DNA of 64,000 nucleotides, from the NCBI GenBank assembly GCA_900548905.1, contig URMK01000012.1, positions 1-64,000 on the forward strand, in the 5' to 3' direction. This DNA is from an uncultured Lachnospiraceae bacterium. GTDB taxonomy: Bacteria > Bacillota > Clostridia > Lachnospirales > Lachnospiraceae. The notes under the pieces were generated by a model, which saw only the letters and a list, made by a program, of their open reading frames with translations, did not search any database and had not been told where the DNA came from. Shown piece by piece: positions 52,952 through 62,682 of the stretch (position 1 is its first letter; the number at the start of each line of letters is the position of its first letter). Position numbers and translations under genes: made by a program.

Positions 52952-55231
52952 ATGCCGATTATATTTAATGCTGCTTTTCGGCAGTTTCATTTATTGAATA
53001 ATAAGATAAGTTATATCATGCACATTATGGAGAACGGACAGCTGGAACATCTGTATTTCGGGAAATGTGTCTGTCCGGAGGCCGATTTTTCTTATCTGGC
53101 AGAGCGCGGGCACAGGGATATGCAGGCATGCCCGCTACCTGATCAGCCCTATTTTTCTCCGGAGCATATCCGTCAGGAATATCCATGCTTTGGTTATGGT
53201 GATATGCGTATGCCGGCCTTCGAAATAGAGCGGGAGAATGGCAGCAGGGTGGTTGATTTTAAATATGTCGGCCATCGTATTTATCATGGAAAAAAGCCGC
53301 TGGATCCATTGCCGGGAGTGTACTGTGAACCGGGAGATGATGTGGAAACCCTGGAAATCACATTGACGGATGAACAGATACATACGGATATAATTTTATA
53401 TTATACTATTTTCGAAAGTGCCGCAGCGCTCATTCGCCATGCTGAATTTAGTTGCCATGGAGAAGAACGGATTTCTGTTGAGACGGCTATGAGTTTTGGA
53501 CTTGATCTGCCGGACATGGATTATGAGATGATAGATCTGGCAGGTTCCTGGAGCCGGGAACGTCATATACGTAGACATTCGCTGGATTATGGAATACAGT
53601 CGGTTTACAGCCTGAGGGGAAGCTGCAGCAGCCATCAATTTAATCCTTTTATCGCCCTTGCAAGGCGGGATACGGGAGAAAATTCCGGGGAAGTAATCGG
53701 AATGAGCCTTCTTTACAGCGGTGATTTTCTTGCACAGGCGGAGGTAGATAATTTCGGGGTTACAAGGGTTACTATGGGGATTCATCCGCAGGAATTTTCA
53801 TGGACATTGTATTCAGGAGAAAAATTTGTCACGCCGGAGGCGGTAATTGTCTATTCGGATAAAGGGATTGGGGAGATGAGCAGCACCTACCACTGGCTGT
53901 ACCGGAACAGGCTGGCAAGAGGTATGTGGAGAGACAGGGAAAGACCAATTCTAATCAATAACTGGGAGGCAACATATTTTTCATTTAATGAGGAGTCCCT
54001 TTTAAAAATAGCGCGTAAAGCAGCAGATATAGGGATTGAACTTTTTGTTCTTGATGATGGATGGTTCGGCCATCGCAACGATTCCAAATCATCTTTGGGC
54101 GATTGGTATGTAAACAAAGAGAAGCTGCAGGGAGGCCTTAAGGGGTTTGCAGAAAAAATCAATTCGTTGGGAATGGGGTTTGGAATATGGATAGAGCCGG
54201 AGATGGTAAGTGAAGACAGTGACCTTTACAGAAAACATCCGGATTGGGTTTTGGGGGACAAAAGACGTATACTGAGTAAGGCACGGAATCAGTATGTTCT
54301 TGACTTTTCAAGGCCGGAAGTAGTCGATGAGGTATACCGTCAGCTCGCGGATACTTTTAGAGGCCTGCCCATTACTTATATCAAATGGGATCATAATCGT
54401 TCCATGTCAGAGGTATTTTCCGCCGGAGGAAACCGGGAGTACCAGGGAACGGTGAGGCACCGGTTTATTCTGGGTATGTATTCCCTTTATGCTAAAATGA
54501 CGGCAGCTTTTCCTGATATACTGTTTGAATCATGTGCAAGCGGCGGAGCGCGTTTTGATCCCGGCATGCTGTATTATGCACCCCAGGCATGGTGTTCCGA
54601 TAATACGGATGCAATAGAACGGATACGAATCCAATATGGTACCTCGTTGGTTTATCCGTTAAGCTCAATCGGTAGCCATGTATCTGCCGTTCCCAATGAA
54701 CAGATAAAGCGTATTACGCCTTTGCGGACAAGGGCGGCTGTGGCATATTTTGGAACCTTTGGTTATGAACAGGATTTAACGAAGGCCAGTGAGGAAGAAC
54801 TGGCAGAAATGAAGCTGCAAATCAGCTTTATGAAAAAATACCGAAACCTGATTCAAAAAGGAACGTTCTGCCGTTTAATCAGCCCATTTGAAAAAGATGG
54901 GAATATTGCCGCTTGGGAAGTGATTTCTGAAGACGGAAAGGAAGTGCTGGCAGCATATTTTAGAATTCTGCAGAAGCCTGAAGCGCCTTATACAAGGCTG
55001 CGCCTGGCAGGGCTTGAAGAAAAGGAAACGTATCTTTGCCAAGAGGTTAATAACTGCTGTGAAGCAGATGCAGAAGCAGAGAAAATTTATCGTTCCGGCA
55101 GTGAACTGATGAATATTGGACTGATAATGTCAGATGAATCTTCCGGCTGTAAAGGTGTTGCCGCACAGGTACAGGGAGATTTTCTTGCCAGGATGTTTCT
55201 GCTGAAGAAGCAATCTCCTGATGCGGAATAA
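52952..55231 (+). CDS. GH36 alpha-galactosidase
   Basis: A 759 aa intracellular enzyme. The start M-P-I-I-F-N-A matches the family start and has AAGGGG seven bases upstream; an earlier ATG overlaps the regulator stop. Catalytic nucleophile Asp480 in I-K-W-D-H-N, acid/base Asp550 in W-C-S-D-N-T-D. No signal peptide. It should cleave alpha-1,6-galactosides such as melibiose or raffinose after import. Confidence 0.93.
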   Translation: MPIIFNAAFRQFHLLNNKISYIMHIMENGQLEHLYFGKCVCPEADFSYLAERGHRDMQACPLPDQPYFSPEHIRQEYPCFGYGDMRMPAFEIERENGSRVVDFKYVGHRIYHGKKPLDPLPGVYCEPGDDVETLEITLTDEQIHTDIILYYTIFESAAALIRHAEFSCHGEERISVETAMSFGLDLPDMDYEMIDLAGSWSRERHIRRHSLDYGIQSVYSLRGSCSSHQFNPFIALARRDTGENSGEVIGMSLLYSGDFLAQAEVDNFGVTRVTMGIHPQEFSWTLYSGEKFVTPEAVIVYSDKGIGEMSSTYHWLYRNRLARGMWRDRERPILINNWEATYFSFNEESLLKIARKAADIGIELFVLDDGWFGHRNDSKSSLGDWYVNKEKLQGGLKGFAEKINSLGMGFGIWIEPEMVSEDSDLYRKHPDWVLGDKRRILSKARNQYVLDFSRPEVVDEVYRQLADTFRGLPITYIKWDHNRSMSEVFSAGGNREYQGTVRHRFILGMYSLYAKMTAAFPDILFESCASGGARFDPGMLYYAPQAWCSDNTDAIERIRIQYGTSLVYPLSSIGSHVSAVPNEQIKRITPLRTRAAVAYFGTFGYEQDLTKASEEELAEMKLQISFMKKYRNLIQKGTFCRLISPFEKDGNIAAWEVISEDGKEVLAAYFRILQKPEAPYTRLRLAGLEEKETYLCQEVNNCCEADAEAEKIYRSGSELMNIGLIMSDESSGCKGVAAQVQGDFLARMFLLKKQSPDAE

Positions 55232-55306
55232 CCTGTGCTGATATAGATGTTAACGAGTAATCGTGGAAATAATTAGAATCAGAGAGAAAAGAGAGGAATT
55301 TAAACT

Positions 55307-56560
55307 ATGTATGATATATTTTCATTAAAGGATATCCATATGCCGGAGGGTTTTTTGTGGGGGAGTGGGTATGCAGGACATCAGGTGGAAGGAATGAATG
55401 TAAACAGCCAGAGATGGAAGCTGGAGCAGGAAGGACGGACAGCAGAAAAATCAGGAATGGCATGCAACAGCTACGCACTGTATAAAGAGGATGTATCTCT
55501 TGTTCAGAAATTAGGGCATCAGGCATTCCGGACATCGGTTGAGTGGTCGCGTATAGAGCCTGAAGAAGGAAAATTCTGTGAAGAGGCGGCGCAGCATTAT
55601 GTTGATTTTTTCAGGATGCTTTCAGAGGCAGGGATAAAAGTATTTGCTACTATGGTACACGTCTCCCATCCTCAATGGTTTGAAGAAAGGGGACATTTTA
55701 AGAACCTGGAAAACATAAAATATTTTCAGCGGTATCTTACATATATTGTTCCCCGGATTGCCCCTTATGTAAGCTTTTGGAATGTAATAAATGAATTTAA
55801 TTTAAGTGATACAGAGGAGAGGGTTGGTTCGCTTTATTTTCATGCAGCAGGCTACCATACGATTCATCAGTTTTCGGATGCCCCGGTATCCAGCGCTCAT
55901 GCACTGCTGCATTACATGCCTCAGCGCGCCTATGACAGGTATGATAATCTGATGGCTACCATGCAAGATTGGGAATATAACGAGTTCTTTTTTCATGCAG
56001 TGCGTACAGGCGAAATAATACTGCCCCACCGGGATATGGAGATAGCGCCGGAACTGAAAGATACCTGCGATTTCTGGTCCATTAACATCTATGTCAGGGA
56101 AATGGTAGACAGCCGTTTGAAAAATCTTGCAGGAAAAAGATATGACCATAAAGTACTTAAAATGTCGCCCTGTAATTTCTATTTGGAAGAGATGTATCCG
56201 GAAGGGATGATTTCGGCGCTTCTGAGACTCACGGATAAGCCGGTTTATATTACGGAAAATGGGTGCAGCACAGATGATGACAGATTCCGTATTGTATATC
56301 TGGCTCTTCATTTTTCAGCAATCCGGGAAGCGATTAATATGGGAGCGGATGTGCGCGGATATCTGCAGTGGTCGCTTTTGGATAATTATGAGTGGTCCTC
56401 GTTTAAGCCTAAATTTGGCATGGTGGCGGTGGACAGAGAAACATTTGAACGGAAAATAAAGCCAAGTGCCTGTTTTTATAAGGATATGATAAGGGAAAAT
56501 GGGTGTACGCAGAAGATAATAAGGGAATATCTTGATAGGAATCCGTCATTGGTACTTTGA
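55307..56560 (+). CDS. GH1-family glycosidase
   Basis: A 417 aa protein with a GH1 barrel: F-L-W-G-S-G-Y-A-G-H-Q-V-E-G, nucleophile Glu317 in Y-I-T-E-N-G, and acid/base Glu163 in V-I-N-E-F-N. The usual N-E-P after the acid/base is N-E-F here. Shorter than typical members (~450). No secretion signal. Works with GH36 on imported sugars; exact substrate unknown. Confidence 0.88.
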   Translation: MYDIFSLKDIHMPEGFLWGSGYAGHQVEGMNVNSQRWKLEQEGRTAEKSGMACNSYALYKEDVSLVQKLGHQAFRTSVEWSRIEPEEGKFCEEAAQHYVDFFRMLSEAGIKVFATMVHVSHPQWFEERGHFKNLENIKYFQRYLTYIVPRIAPYVSFWNVINEFNLSDTEERVGSLYFHAAGYHTIHQFSDAPVSSAHALLHYMPQRAYDRYDNLMATMQDWEYNEFFFHAVRTGEIILPHRDMEIAPELKDTCDFWSINIYVREMVDSRLKNLAGKRYDHKVLKMSPCNFYLEEMYPEGMISALLRLTDKPVYITENGCSTDDDRFRIVYLALHFSAIREAINMGADVRGYLQWSLLDNYEWSSFKPKFGMVAVDRETFERKIKPSACFYKDMIRENGCTQKIIREYLDRNPSLVL

Positions 56561-56775
56561 TAATAAAGATAGTTACCGGCATCCTTTACTATATAACTTT
56601 TGTTGATCTCATCCGTAACAGGTATCCTGTCGTCGTCGGCCGTTCCAAGACAGAGCACTGTTGTAGTCTTATAAATCGTAAGCCTCAAACTCAAATCCAA
56701 GAACTTTTGTTTCACCACCTTTAATGTATAAGAGTTTACCGGAAGGACGTGCTTCTGCCCGGCCATTAGGCCAAT
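56561..56775. other. Gap after the GH1 gene
   Basis: About 215 bases with no supported gene. Several short frames exist on both strands, none with a ribosome binding site or recognisable family segment. No clear terminator for the GH1 operon was seen, though the long inverted repeat downstream may serve. Confidence 0.4.
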
Positions 56776-56931
56776 ATTGAGTAATTGATGAGTTCTTTCT
56801 TGGGTTTGGGAGTGACCTCGTGAAGCACTTCCCGACCACTATCTTCGGGTAATCAGTGATGGTGGCCGGGAAATGTTTCGATGAGGCTATACCCAAACCC
56901 GAGAAAGAACCAATTGATGATTACTCAGGCC
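56769..56931. repeat. Long imperfect inverted repeat
   Basis: Two arms of about 70 bases face each other around a short loop (centre near 56850). Matching pieces include TGAGTAAT, TTCTTTCT/CGGGTTTGGG, CTTCCCG-CCAC and outer GGCC. The arms are roughly 80% alike. Such a structure may be a non-autonomous mobile element, a pair of IS ends or a structured RNA. It stands at the boundary between the sugar locus and the conjugation module. Confidence 0.65.
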
Positions 56932-56985
56932 CTTTAAATATTATAGGGTTATCCACTGAAATAATTTTTAACTCAAAATATCAGG

Positions 56986-58068
56986 TTAAAGATTCTGCTT
57001 TATTATCCTGGAAATAAGCCCGACCGCCACGTTCCGTTCTTCATCAATCCTGGTAACAACAAAACTAACTTCATCCTTTTTCCCAGGCATCCGGTTGTCA
57101 TAGCAGCTGTGTGCAACAGCATTAACCCCGATATGAAGTCTGACAAAGACGGTTCCCTTATGGATATCTGTGACTGTGCCTGCATATTTCCCCTGTATTT
57201 TACATTTACTCAGATTGGCCTTACTTGTGTTGCCATTTACACTTTTAACATCAGCCTTTACTGAAATATCTTCCAGAGAATTACACTTCACGCTGAGGAT
57301 TCTCACCAGAATCTGTTCCCCCACATGAAAGCGTTCCGTGGCATCGCCCAGCCAGTCCCAGGACAAATCCCGTGCAAGTATTGAACATTCCACACCAAAG
57401 ATTTCTACCCGCACGACTTTTTCTGCGACGGCGATGACTCTGGCCTGTACAATGCGGTCTTCGCATACACGTACACGGGAGTTGGCATTTCCTGAGGGCA
57501 GATAGAAGATCTGGCGCTTTTTATACATGGCATCTTTCCGGCTGGCAACGACACTTCGGCTTGTGGTATCCAGTCCCTTAATAATAAAGTCCACTTCACA
57601 GCCGAGCATATTCCCTAGAATCTTATTCTGCCGCTGTACCAGTTCTCCATAGTTATGGTTTTCATCCTCAATCAGATTGATCATCATTTCATTTAAGGGA
57701 ATAGCAATACGCATTTCTTTATAATAAATTACTGCAATGGTCCCGCCGCCTTCCATTTTCTCTATCCCGCCCAGATTACCTGTCAATACTTTTTTCGTAC
57801 GGTACGCGTTCTGCAGTTCATGCCAGATTGTTTCTTCTCTGCTTTCCGGAGTTTCAATTTCTGTATCTGCATGTAAAGTAAGAATGGATGAAGGTGCAGA
57901 TTTTATTGAGGGAGTGGAGATTGCAGAAGCGGATACTTCAGGAGTAACCTGGCTGGTAGTAACTGCGCTCCCCTCTGTTTTTTCCATATCTGCAGCATTG
58001 GCAATGCTGACGGATTCTTCCGTATCTGTAATGGTGGTTAATTCGTCTGTTTTAACTTTTCTAGGCAT
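56986..58068 (-). CDS. S1-domain RNA-binding protein
   Basis: A 360 aa protein. N-terminal ~90 residues are Ser/Thr/Glu-rich; the rest contains about three S1/OB-type modules (V-L-T-G-N-L-G-G-I-E-K, V-Q-A-R-V-I-A-V-A-E-K-V-V-R-V-E-I-F-G-V, Y-A-G-T-V-T-D-I-H-K-G-T-V-F-V-R-L). Resembles ribosomal protein S1-like proteins found in conjugative elements of Clostridia. It ends just inside the border repeat region and is the last gene of the module in this window. May bind element RNA or DNA. Confidence 0.72.
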   Translation of the reverse strand: MPRKVKTDELTTITDTEESVSIANAADMEKTEGSAVTTSQVTPEVSASAISTPSIKSAPSSILTLHADTEIETPESREETIWHELQNAYRTKKVLTGNLGGIEKMEGGGTIAVIYYKEMRIAIPLNEMMINLIEDENHNYGELVQRQNKILGNMLGCEVDFIIKGLDTTSRSVVASRKDAMYKKRQIFYLPSGNANSRVRVCEDRIVQARVIAVAEKVVRVEIFGVECSILARDLSWDWLGDATERFHVGEQILVRILSVKCNSLEDISVKADVKSVNGNTSKANLSKCKIQGKYAGTVTDIHKGTVFVRLHIGVNAVAHSCYDNRMPGKKDEVSFVVTRIDEERNVAVGLISRIIKQNL

Positions 58069-58105
58069 AATCTGTCTCCTTTTCTTTTGGGTTTGCTGTT
58101 GGGTA

Positions 58106-60109
58106 TCAGGACATAATAGAAGCTTTATCTGTCATGATAATCTGTATGTCCTCTTCCGTTGAAGTGCTGAATTCCTGATTTATTTGCATTGAGGAAGATT
58201 CTATGGAAGAAGGGAATTTACATTTGAAATCAGGCCGTTTTCTTTCTGCAGCGTCCTTGGATTTGGAAACACCGGATGCCTTGTCTTTTACAATTCCGCT
58301 GAAATCCGGCTCCTGCGTTTTTTCCCACTTTCTCCATTCCGGAACGTGTTCTGAAACATGACAGGGTTTAAGTTTTTTGCTCTCCGGGTGTCGGGTATAA
58401 TCGTATTTCCCTACCTGCAGAACCTTCTGTCCGCGCAGAATGATAAGCGCCTGATCAAGAGGAAGCCGCAGAACTTCATCAGGGGTGAGCAGTTTCCGCT
58501 TCCCGACGGAATGTGTTTCCCGGTATTCCGGCGTATAGTCAGAGATTCTCCAGGTATTGAGCTGTTTGGCCTGGCTGGATACCGCAATACTGACTTCCCC
58601 GGAACGATCCGATATAAATCTGGCGGTTAATTCATCGGTACAGCCCAGAAACAGCTGTGTGTCGCAGTTCCCGATAATCTCCTGCCATTGATTATCGGGA
58701 TAACGTACCTGCATCTGGGGCAGATTTTGGAAAATACAGCTGATTGACAATGCCCTGCTACGAATCGTGCTGATTTTCTTGCACAGATCCACAATGACGC
58801 CTCCGTTTGCAAGTTCATCGGCAAGGATATGTACCGGAACCGGCAGCCTTCCATTTTTTCCATAGCTGTCTGCATAACGGACAAGCTTTATAAAAACAAA
58901 ACTCATAAACAGCGAAGAGAGAAAATCAAAAGCGGAATCCTGATCCGAGGACACGCAGAAATAGGCACATTTTTCGTATCCCGGGCGTGTCAGATTTATT
59001 TCATCATAACTGGTAATCTGGCGAAGCTGTTTATTCTGGAATACCTGCAGCCTGGTACCCAGGCCGATAATGACACCGCTGCGGACAGCGTCGGAGGCCT
59101 GTTTAAAAATATTGTAAGGAGCCTTTGCAGGGTGGGTAACAGGCAGTAAATCAAATAAAGCATTTAGTTCTTTTTCAGAACTCATAGTAAGCAGTTTATA
59201 AACCTGACCGATATTCCTCCCTTCCGGCGGAAACCCCAAATCTACATACAGTACCAGTGCTTTCAATAGGTTCATTTCTGAATTATCCCAGAAGTGATCG
59301 CCTTTGACAGAACCGGTATTCTTGATAATGACATCACAGAAGAGCTGGGCCATGATTTCCGTGTCACCGTTTCCCTCAGGGGAATTACCGCCGATTTCGG
59401 CAAGGCAGTTCCAACTGTCGGAATTTTCGGGATGAATCAGGTTGAAAACTCTCACCGTATAGCCATTTTCCATTAAATAAAGGCATAAATCACAATACAG
59501 TTCTGACTTGGGATCTGTAATAATCAGGCTTTCCCCGCGTTTCACGCATTGAAAAACCATATTTCTGGCATAGGCCCTGCTCTTCATGGAACCACTGGCA
59601 CCAAATACGGCGATATTATGATTCATGCGTGTGTTTTCCGGAAGACATACCAATCTGTCACGCAATACACCCAGAATGGTTGCGCGGCAGTGTGAAACAT
59701 CTTTTACAAGTTCCAATACCTCAGACATTTCTTTATCCGTCATGAAGCCGGATGTCCCATAAGTTCCTTTGTCGGAGTAAGTCAGATTTCGTTTTTCGTC
59801 GTAAACTCCACGATTGCCAAAGCCCATACGCATAACGAAAATAAATAAAAAACCTGTTAATCCTATACTGATTAACAGACTGTAAATATTAAAGGGAAAT
59901 GAAGTTAGTGCGAGGAAGCATTCTATTACTGCGGCGGAGGGGAGCGTTGGGGATGTTCCATTGCCTGGTATGCCGCCGGCAGCGGTCCATATATGATAAT
60001 TAACTAGAAATTGACATATAAAACCGCTTATATACAGTAAAGTAAGAGATAATATAGGAAATAACAGGAAAATAATTCCATATTTCTTTTTGTTTTCTGA
60101 AATTGTCAA
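58106..60109 (-). CDS. VirD4/TraG-family coupling protein
   Basis: A 667 aa ATPase. Two N-terminal membrane helices (about 12-35, 62-88), Walker A-like A-S-G-S-M-K-S (Lys176, with Ser instead of Gly-Thr around it), Walker B-like H-I-L-A-D-E-L-A-N-G, and a C-terminal Lys/Ser-rich tail. It couples the relaxosome to the type IV channel. Stop/start overlap of 4 bases with the upstream replication-relaxation-like gene. Confidence 0.9.
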   Translation of the reverse strand: MTISENKKKYGIIFLLFPILSLTLLYISGFICQFLVNYHIWTAAGGIPGNGTSPTLPSAAVIECFLALTSFPFNIYSLLISIGLTGFLFIFVMRMGFGNRGVYDEKRNLTYSDKGTYGTSGFMTDKEMSEVLELVKDVSHCRATILGVLRDRLVCLPENTRMNHNIAVFGASGSMKSRAYARNMVFQCVKRGESLIITDPKSELYCDLCLYLMENGYTVRVFNLIHPENSDSWNCLAEIGGNSPEGNGDTEIMAQLFCDVIIKNTGSVKGDHFWDNSEMNLLKALVLYVDLGFPPEGRNIGQVYKLLTMSSEKELNALFDLLPVTHPAKAPYNIFKQASDAVRSGVIIGLGTRLQVFQNKQLRQITSYDEINLTRPGYEKCAYFCVSSDQDSAFDFLSSLFMSFVFIKLVRYADSYGKNGRLPVPVHILADELANGGVIVDLCKKISTIRSRALSISCIFQNLPQMQVRYPDNQWQEIIGNCDTQLFLGCTDELTARFISDRSGEVSIAVSSQAKQLNTWRISDYTPEYRETHSVGKRKLLTPDEVLRLPLDQALIILRGQKVLQVGKYDYTRHPESKKLKPCHVSEHVPEWRKWEKTQEPDFSGIVKDKASGVSKSKDAAERKRPDFKCKFPSSIESSSMQINQEFSTSTEEDIQIIMTDKASIMS

Positions 60110-61221
60110 AGATTAAGCCTCCTTTTCAGTTTTTCCAGATTGATTGTTGTGACAGAAGCCAGTTCTCCAAAATATTGCTGCATTACATTGCGTTGAAAAT
60201 CAAAGCATATTAGGTTACCAAATAATTGTCGGAAGGAAAGAGCAGTGCGAAAATGGGTTATTCGCTGCATATCAAAATCAAAAGCCAGCAGTACAGGCCT
60301 GCCTTCCAAAAATGCATCATGTTCCAAGCCTATTTCCGTACTGGGCGGCTGTAAATCAGAAAGCAGTAATTGTCGAAGAACCGTACTTATCTGTGGATTA
60401 CAGAGCAGCTTTAGTAAGACTTCCCCTTCATGGGTATCCGGAAGATAATGAAAATAGTCAAAACTGGTATCCAGGTAAAAATAGCTTTTTCGGAATCCGC
60501 CTGTACTGGTAAGTAGTTTTAAGGAAGTATCCATGTTGCGGCCGATAATAAGTGCCTTTATTGGCACATTCGGAGAATAACCATTGTTTATCTGTTCTTT
60601 TGACAGAATCCCCTGGCTGATATGGTAGGAGAGCAGGGCTTTTAATCGCAATTCTGTGCGGTATTCCCATTTCATCAGTCCGTCACCGGTATAAAAGACA
60701 ACATAAATGCAGGCAGGTGACAAAAGAATTCCAATGGCCCTGGAGTTATTTATCTGTATTGTCTGCGCGCCAAGCTCCTTGATTTCCCTGGAGTGATAGA
60801 AAACAGGTAAGGGCAGTGTATGGGAAGGAGCATCGGATTCCCGGAAAAGCAGAGGCTTCCGGTCTCTGAAGAATGTAATATCAGCATTCCGCAGCAAGAC
60901 ATATACATGCGAGGCATAGTGAAGGCGCTGCCTTCGGGGCAGACTGCTTCGCGGCTGATTCGTTTCAGAACGGCCGGATAAATAAAAAAGGAACCGGTCG
61001 GGATTTCTGGCAAGAAGAAGTTTTTTGCCACTGCTTGTCAAACGGTATCCCCGGAGCCGATCCTTATAATGCGTTTTTATATACTTTTGTTCTTTGAGCC
61101 GGGTAATCAGCTTTTCACTGTAACTGGGACTGATACCAAGGCGTGACACAAGGTCGGGAGAAAATTCTCCCGAGAGGGCAATCAGTTCCAGCAGTTTATA
61201 TCCACTGTTGGAAGTGTCCAA
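60106..61221 (-). CDS. Replication-relaxation-like winged-helix protein
   Basis: A 371 aa protein. The N-terminal ~85 residues form a winged helix (L-L-E-L-I-A-L-S-G-E, L-V-S-R-L-G-I-S, L-T-S-S-G-K-K-L). The TTG at 61221 with AAAGGAGAG upstream is the likely start; an ATG-started longer form would run through a stretch with no protein-like character. Related proteins accompany VirD4 in Firmicutes conjugative elements and are thought to act in DNA processing. Confidence 0.65.
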   Translation of the reverse strand: MDTSNSGYKLLELIALSGEFSPDLVSRLGISPSYSEKLITRLKEQKYIKTHYKDRLRGYRLTSSGKKLLLARNPDRFLFYLSGRSETNQPRSSLPRRQRLHYASHVYVLLRNADITFFRDRKPLLFRESDAPSHTLPLPVFYHSREIKELGAQTIQINNSRAIGILLSPACIYVVFYTGDGLMKWEYRTELRLKALLSYHISQGILSKEQINNGYSPNVPIKALIIGRNMDTSLKLLTSTGGFRKSYFYLDTSFDYFHYLPDTHEGEVLLKLLCNPQISTVLRQLLLSDLQPPSTEIGLEHDAFLEGRPVLLAFDFDMQRITHFRTALSFRQLFGNLICFDFQRNVMQQYFGELASVTTINLEKLKRRLNL

Positions 61222-61358
61222 ATGAAATCTCTCCTTTCTGTTTAACCGTACACGACTGAAACTGCGGTTAAAAATGTTGGTAAGATGGGACAATTTATGA
61301 CGTTGTTGTGGATTGCAATGCATTTTTGCTGCTGTCGGGTTCATAACTATTGAAACGC

Positions 61359-62021
61359 TTAGAAATCCGATATGCTTTCTGCACGTTCTTTCTTTGTTTC
61401 CAGCCAAATAGGAAAATAATCGGTTTCCATAATGGTGAGAATGGTACAATCTTTTCTCCCGAACTCGGTGGAATGGTAGGCATCACAGAATAATCCGCTG
61501 TCATCCGTCATCAGGAAGGCCGCAGCAGTATCCAGCAGCTGCTTACATTCCAGGTTGTCATAATCCCTTACTCTTTTTACAGAGAGTGTTTCATCAAATA
61601 CGTGGGTAAAGCATACAACACAGTTTGTAAATCTCGGTATACTGTTTTCATGCATATAGTTACCCAGGGCGGTATAAAGAGGATCGGTTAGGAATGTGGT
61701 ATTTACCCGCTTTGTTCGTTTTGGCATTAAGCCGGGGAGAGTAATTTCTATCATTTCCTCTTTATGATGAATGGTAATACCATGTACCTGAGCTGTTTTT
61801 TCCATCAGAATCGGTTTGGGTATAAGATTGGCGGCATAAATCAGATTCCTTAGGGAACAGGCTATTTTTTCAGCCCGCAGAGCAGCGTTCAGGCTTAATT
61901 CTTCATAATTTTGACCGTAAGTTTCAGTATCGGTGATTTGCATGGCGTCCAGTGTATTGGTCAGTTTTAAAATTTCATCCCCGATTCGGGCCAGCCGGGA
62001 TGTGAGTGTAACTTTTTCCAT
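61359..62021 (-). CDS. Hypothetical, possibly RusA-like
   Basis: A 220 aa protein. Helical N-terminal half; in the second half Y-D-N-L-E-C-K-Q-L-L-D-T and F-L-M-T-D-D-S-G-L echo the D-x-D-N and D-D motifs of RusA Holliday-junction resolvases. Its ATG overlaps the upstream stop. Also matches DUF6100-type proteins from memory. If RusA-like, it would resolve branched DNA during element transfer or replication. Confidence 0.5.
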   Translation of the reverse strand: MEKVTLTSRLARIGDEILKLTNTLDAMQITDTETYGQNYEELSLNAALRAEKIACSLRNLIYAANLIPKPILMEKTAQVHGITIHHKEEMIEITLPGLMPKRTKRVNTTFLTDPLYTALGNYMHENSIPRFTNCVVCFTHVFDETLSVKRVRDYDNLECKQLLDTAAAFLMTDDSGLFCDAYHSTEFGRKDCTILTIMETDYFPIWLETKKERAESISDF

Positions 62022-62557
62022 TAAATTTGGGTACTCCTTGCTGTTTTATAGTATTGTACATTTCCCCTTATATTGACTGTACAGAATGCGCATATCCCGG
62101 GAAAACTAAGGCGGGAGATTTGTCCAGGCATGTCAACGATAACCAGCCGGTGCGGGGAATCTTCCTTAATTCCGGAAAGTGCCTGGTTCATAAGAATTTC
62201 TTTCCCTTCCGTTACATGGATGACATCATATGCGTCCGATTTTGTGTAAAAGGTCAATACTACTGGGAATTCACTAACTGTGTGATAGGTGATTTCCGGA
62301 AGGAAATCAAGCAGTACCCAGAATGCGGTGAGGATATCCTGATCGGGAATACAATCCTTTGTGATAAGGACCAATCTCTTTTCCCGTAACAGAACCAGAC
62401 GGCCCGACTTATGCAGCCGTTCAAGCAGAGCCATTACTTTTTCGAAGGAAAGATCCGGGAAAAGACAGGAAAGCTGCCGGCACAAAAGTACCTGATACAT
62501 AGACATAATCCGGTTGATTTCCGCCAGGTGGTAATGTTGTTGTTTTTTTAACTGCAT
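62021..62557 (-). CDS. Hypothetical protein (DUF5697-like)
   Basis: A 178 aa protein with a winged-helix-like N-terminus (Y-H-L-A-E-I-N-R-I-M, L-C-R-Q-L-S-C-L-F-P, L-L-E-R-L-H-K-S-G-R-L). The pattern resembles DUF5697 proteins of Clostridia elements. Start has GGAGGG nine bases upstream. Phased TACGTA motifs lie in front of the gene. Confidence 0.6.
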   Translation of the reverse strand: MQLKKQQHYHLAEINRIMSMYQVLLCRQLSCLFPDLSFEKVMALLERLHKSGRLVLLREKRLVLITKDCIPDQDILTAFWVLLDFLPEITYHTVSEFPVVLTFYTKSDAYDVIHVTEGKEILMNQALSGIKEDSPHRLVIVDMPGQISRLSFPGICAFCTVNIRGNVQYYKTARSTQI

Positions 62558-62593
62558 GGAACCCTCCTTTATTATAGAAGAAACAACTTTGAA

Positions 62594-62659
62594 TACGTAA
62601 ACAATACATAGAATTACGTAAACATTTTTCTGATAGGACTCAATACGTAATACTACGTA
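62594..62659. repeat. Four phased TACGTA boxes
   Basis: TACGTA at 62594, 62615, 62644 and 62654, i.e. spacings of 21, 29 and 10 bases, all near whole helical turns. A palindromic hexamer repeated four times in 66 bases upstream of the DUF5697-like gene suggests a DNA-binding array, such as an operator. Confidence 0.5.
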
Positions 62660-62682
62660 CTCTATGTGTATTAGCCTGCTTC

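Noticed and set aside
56669..56896. 75-codon frame running into the long inverted repeat
   Set aside because: Looks partly protein-like at its C-terminus, but it has no ribosome binding site and crosses the inverted repeat, so it was not called.
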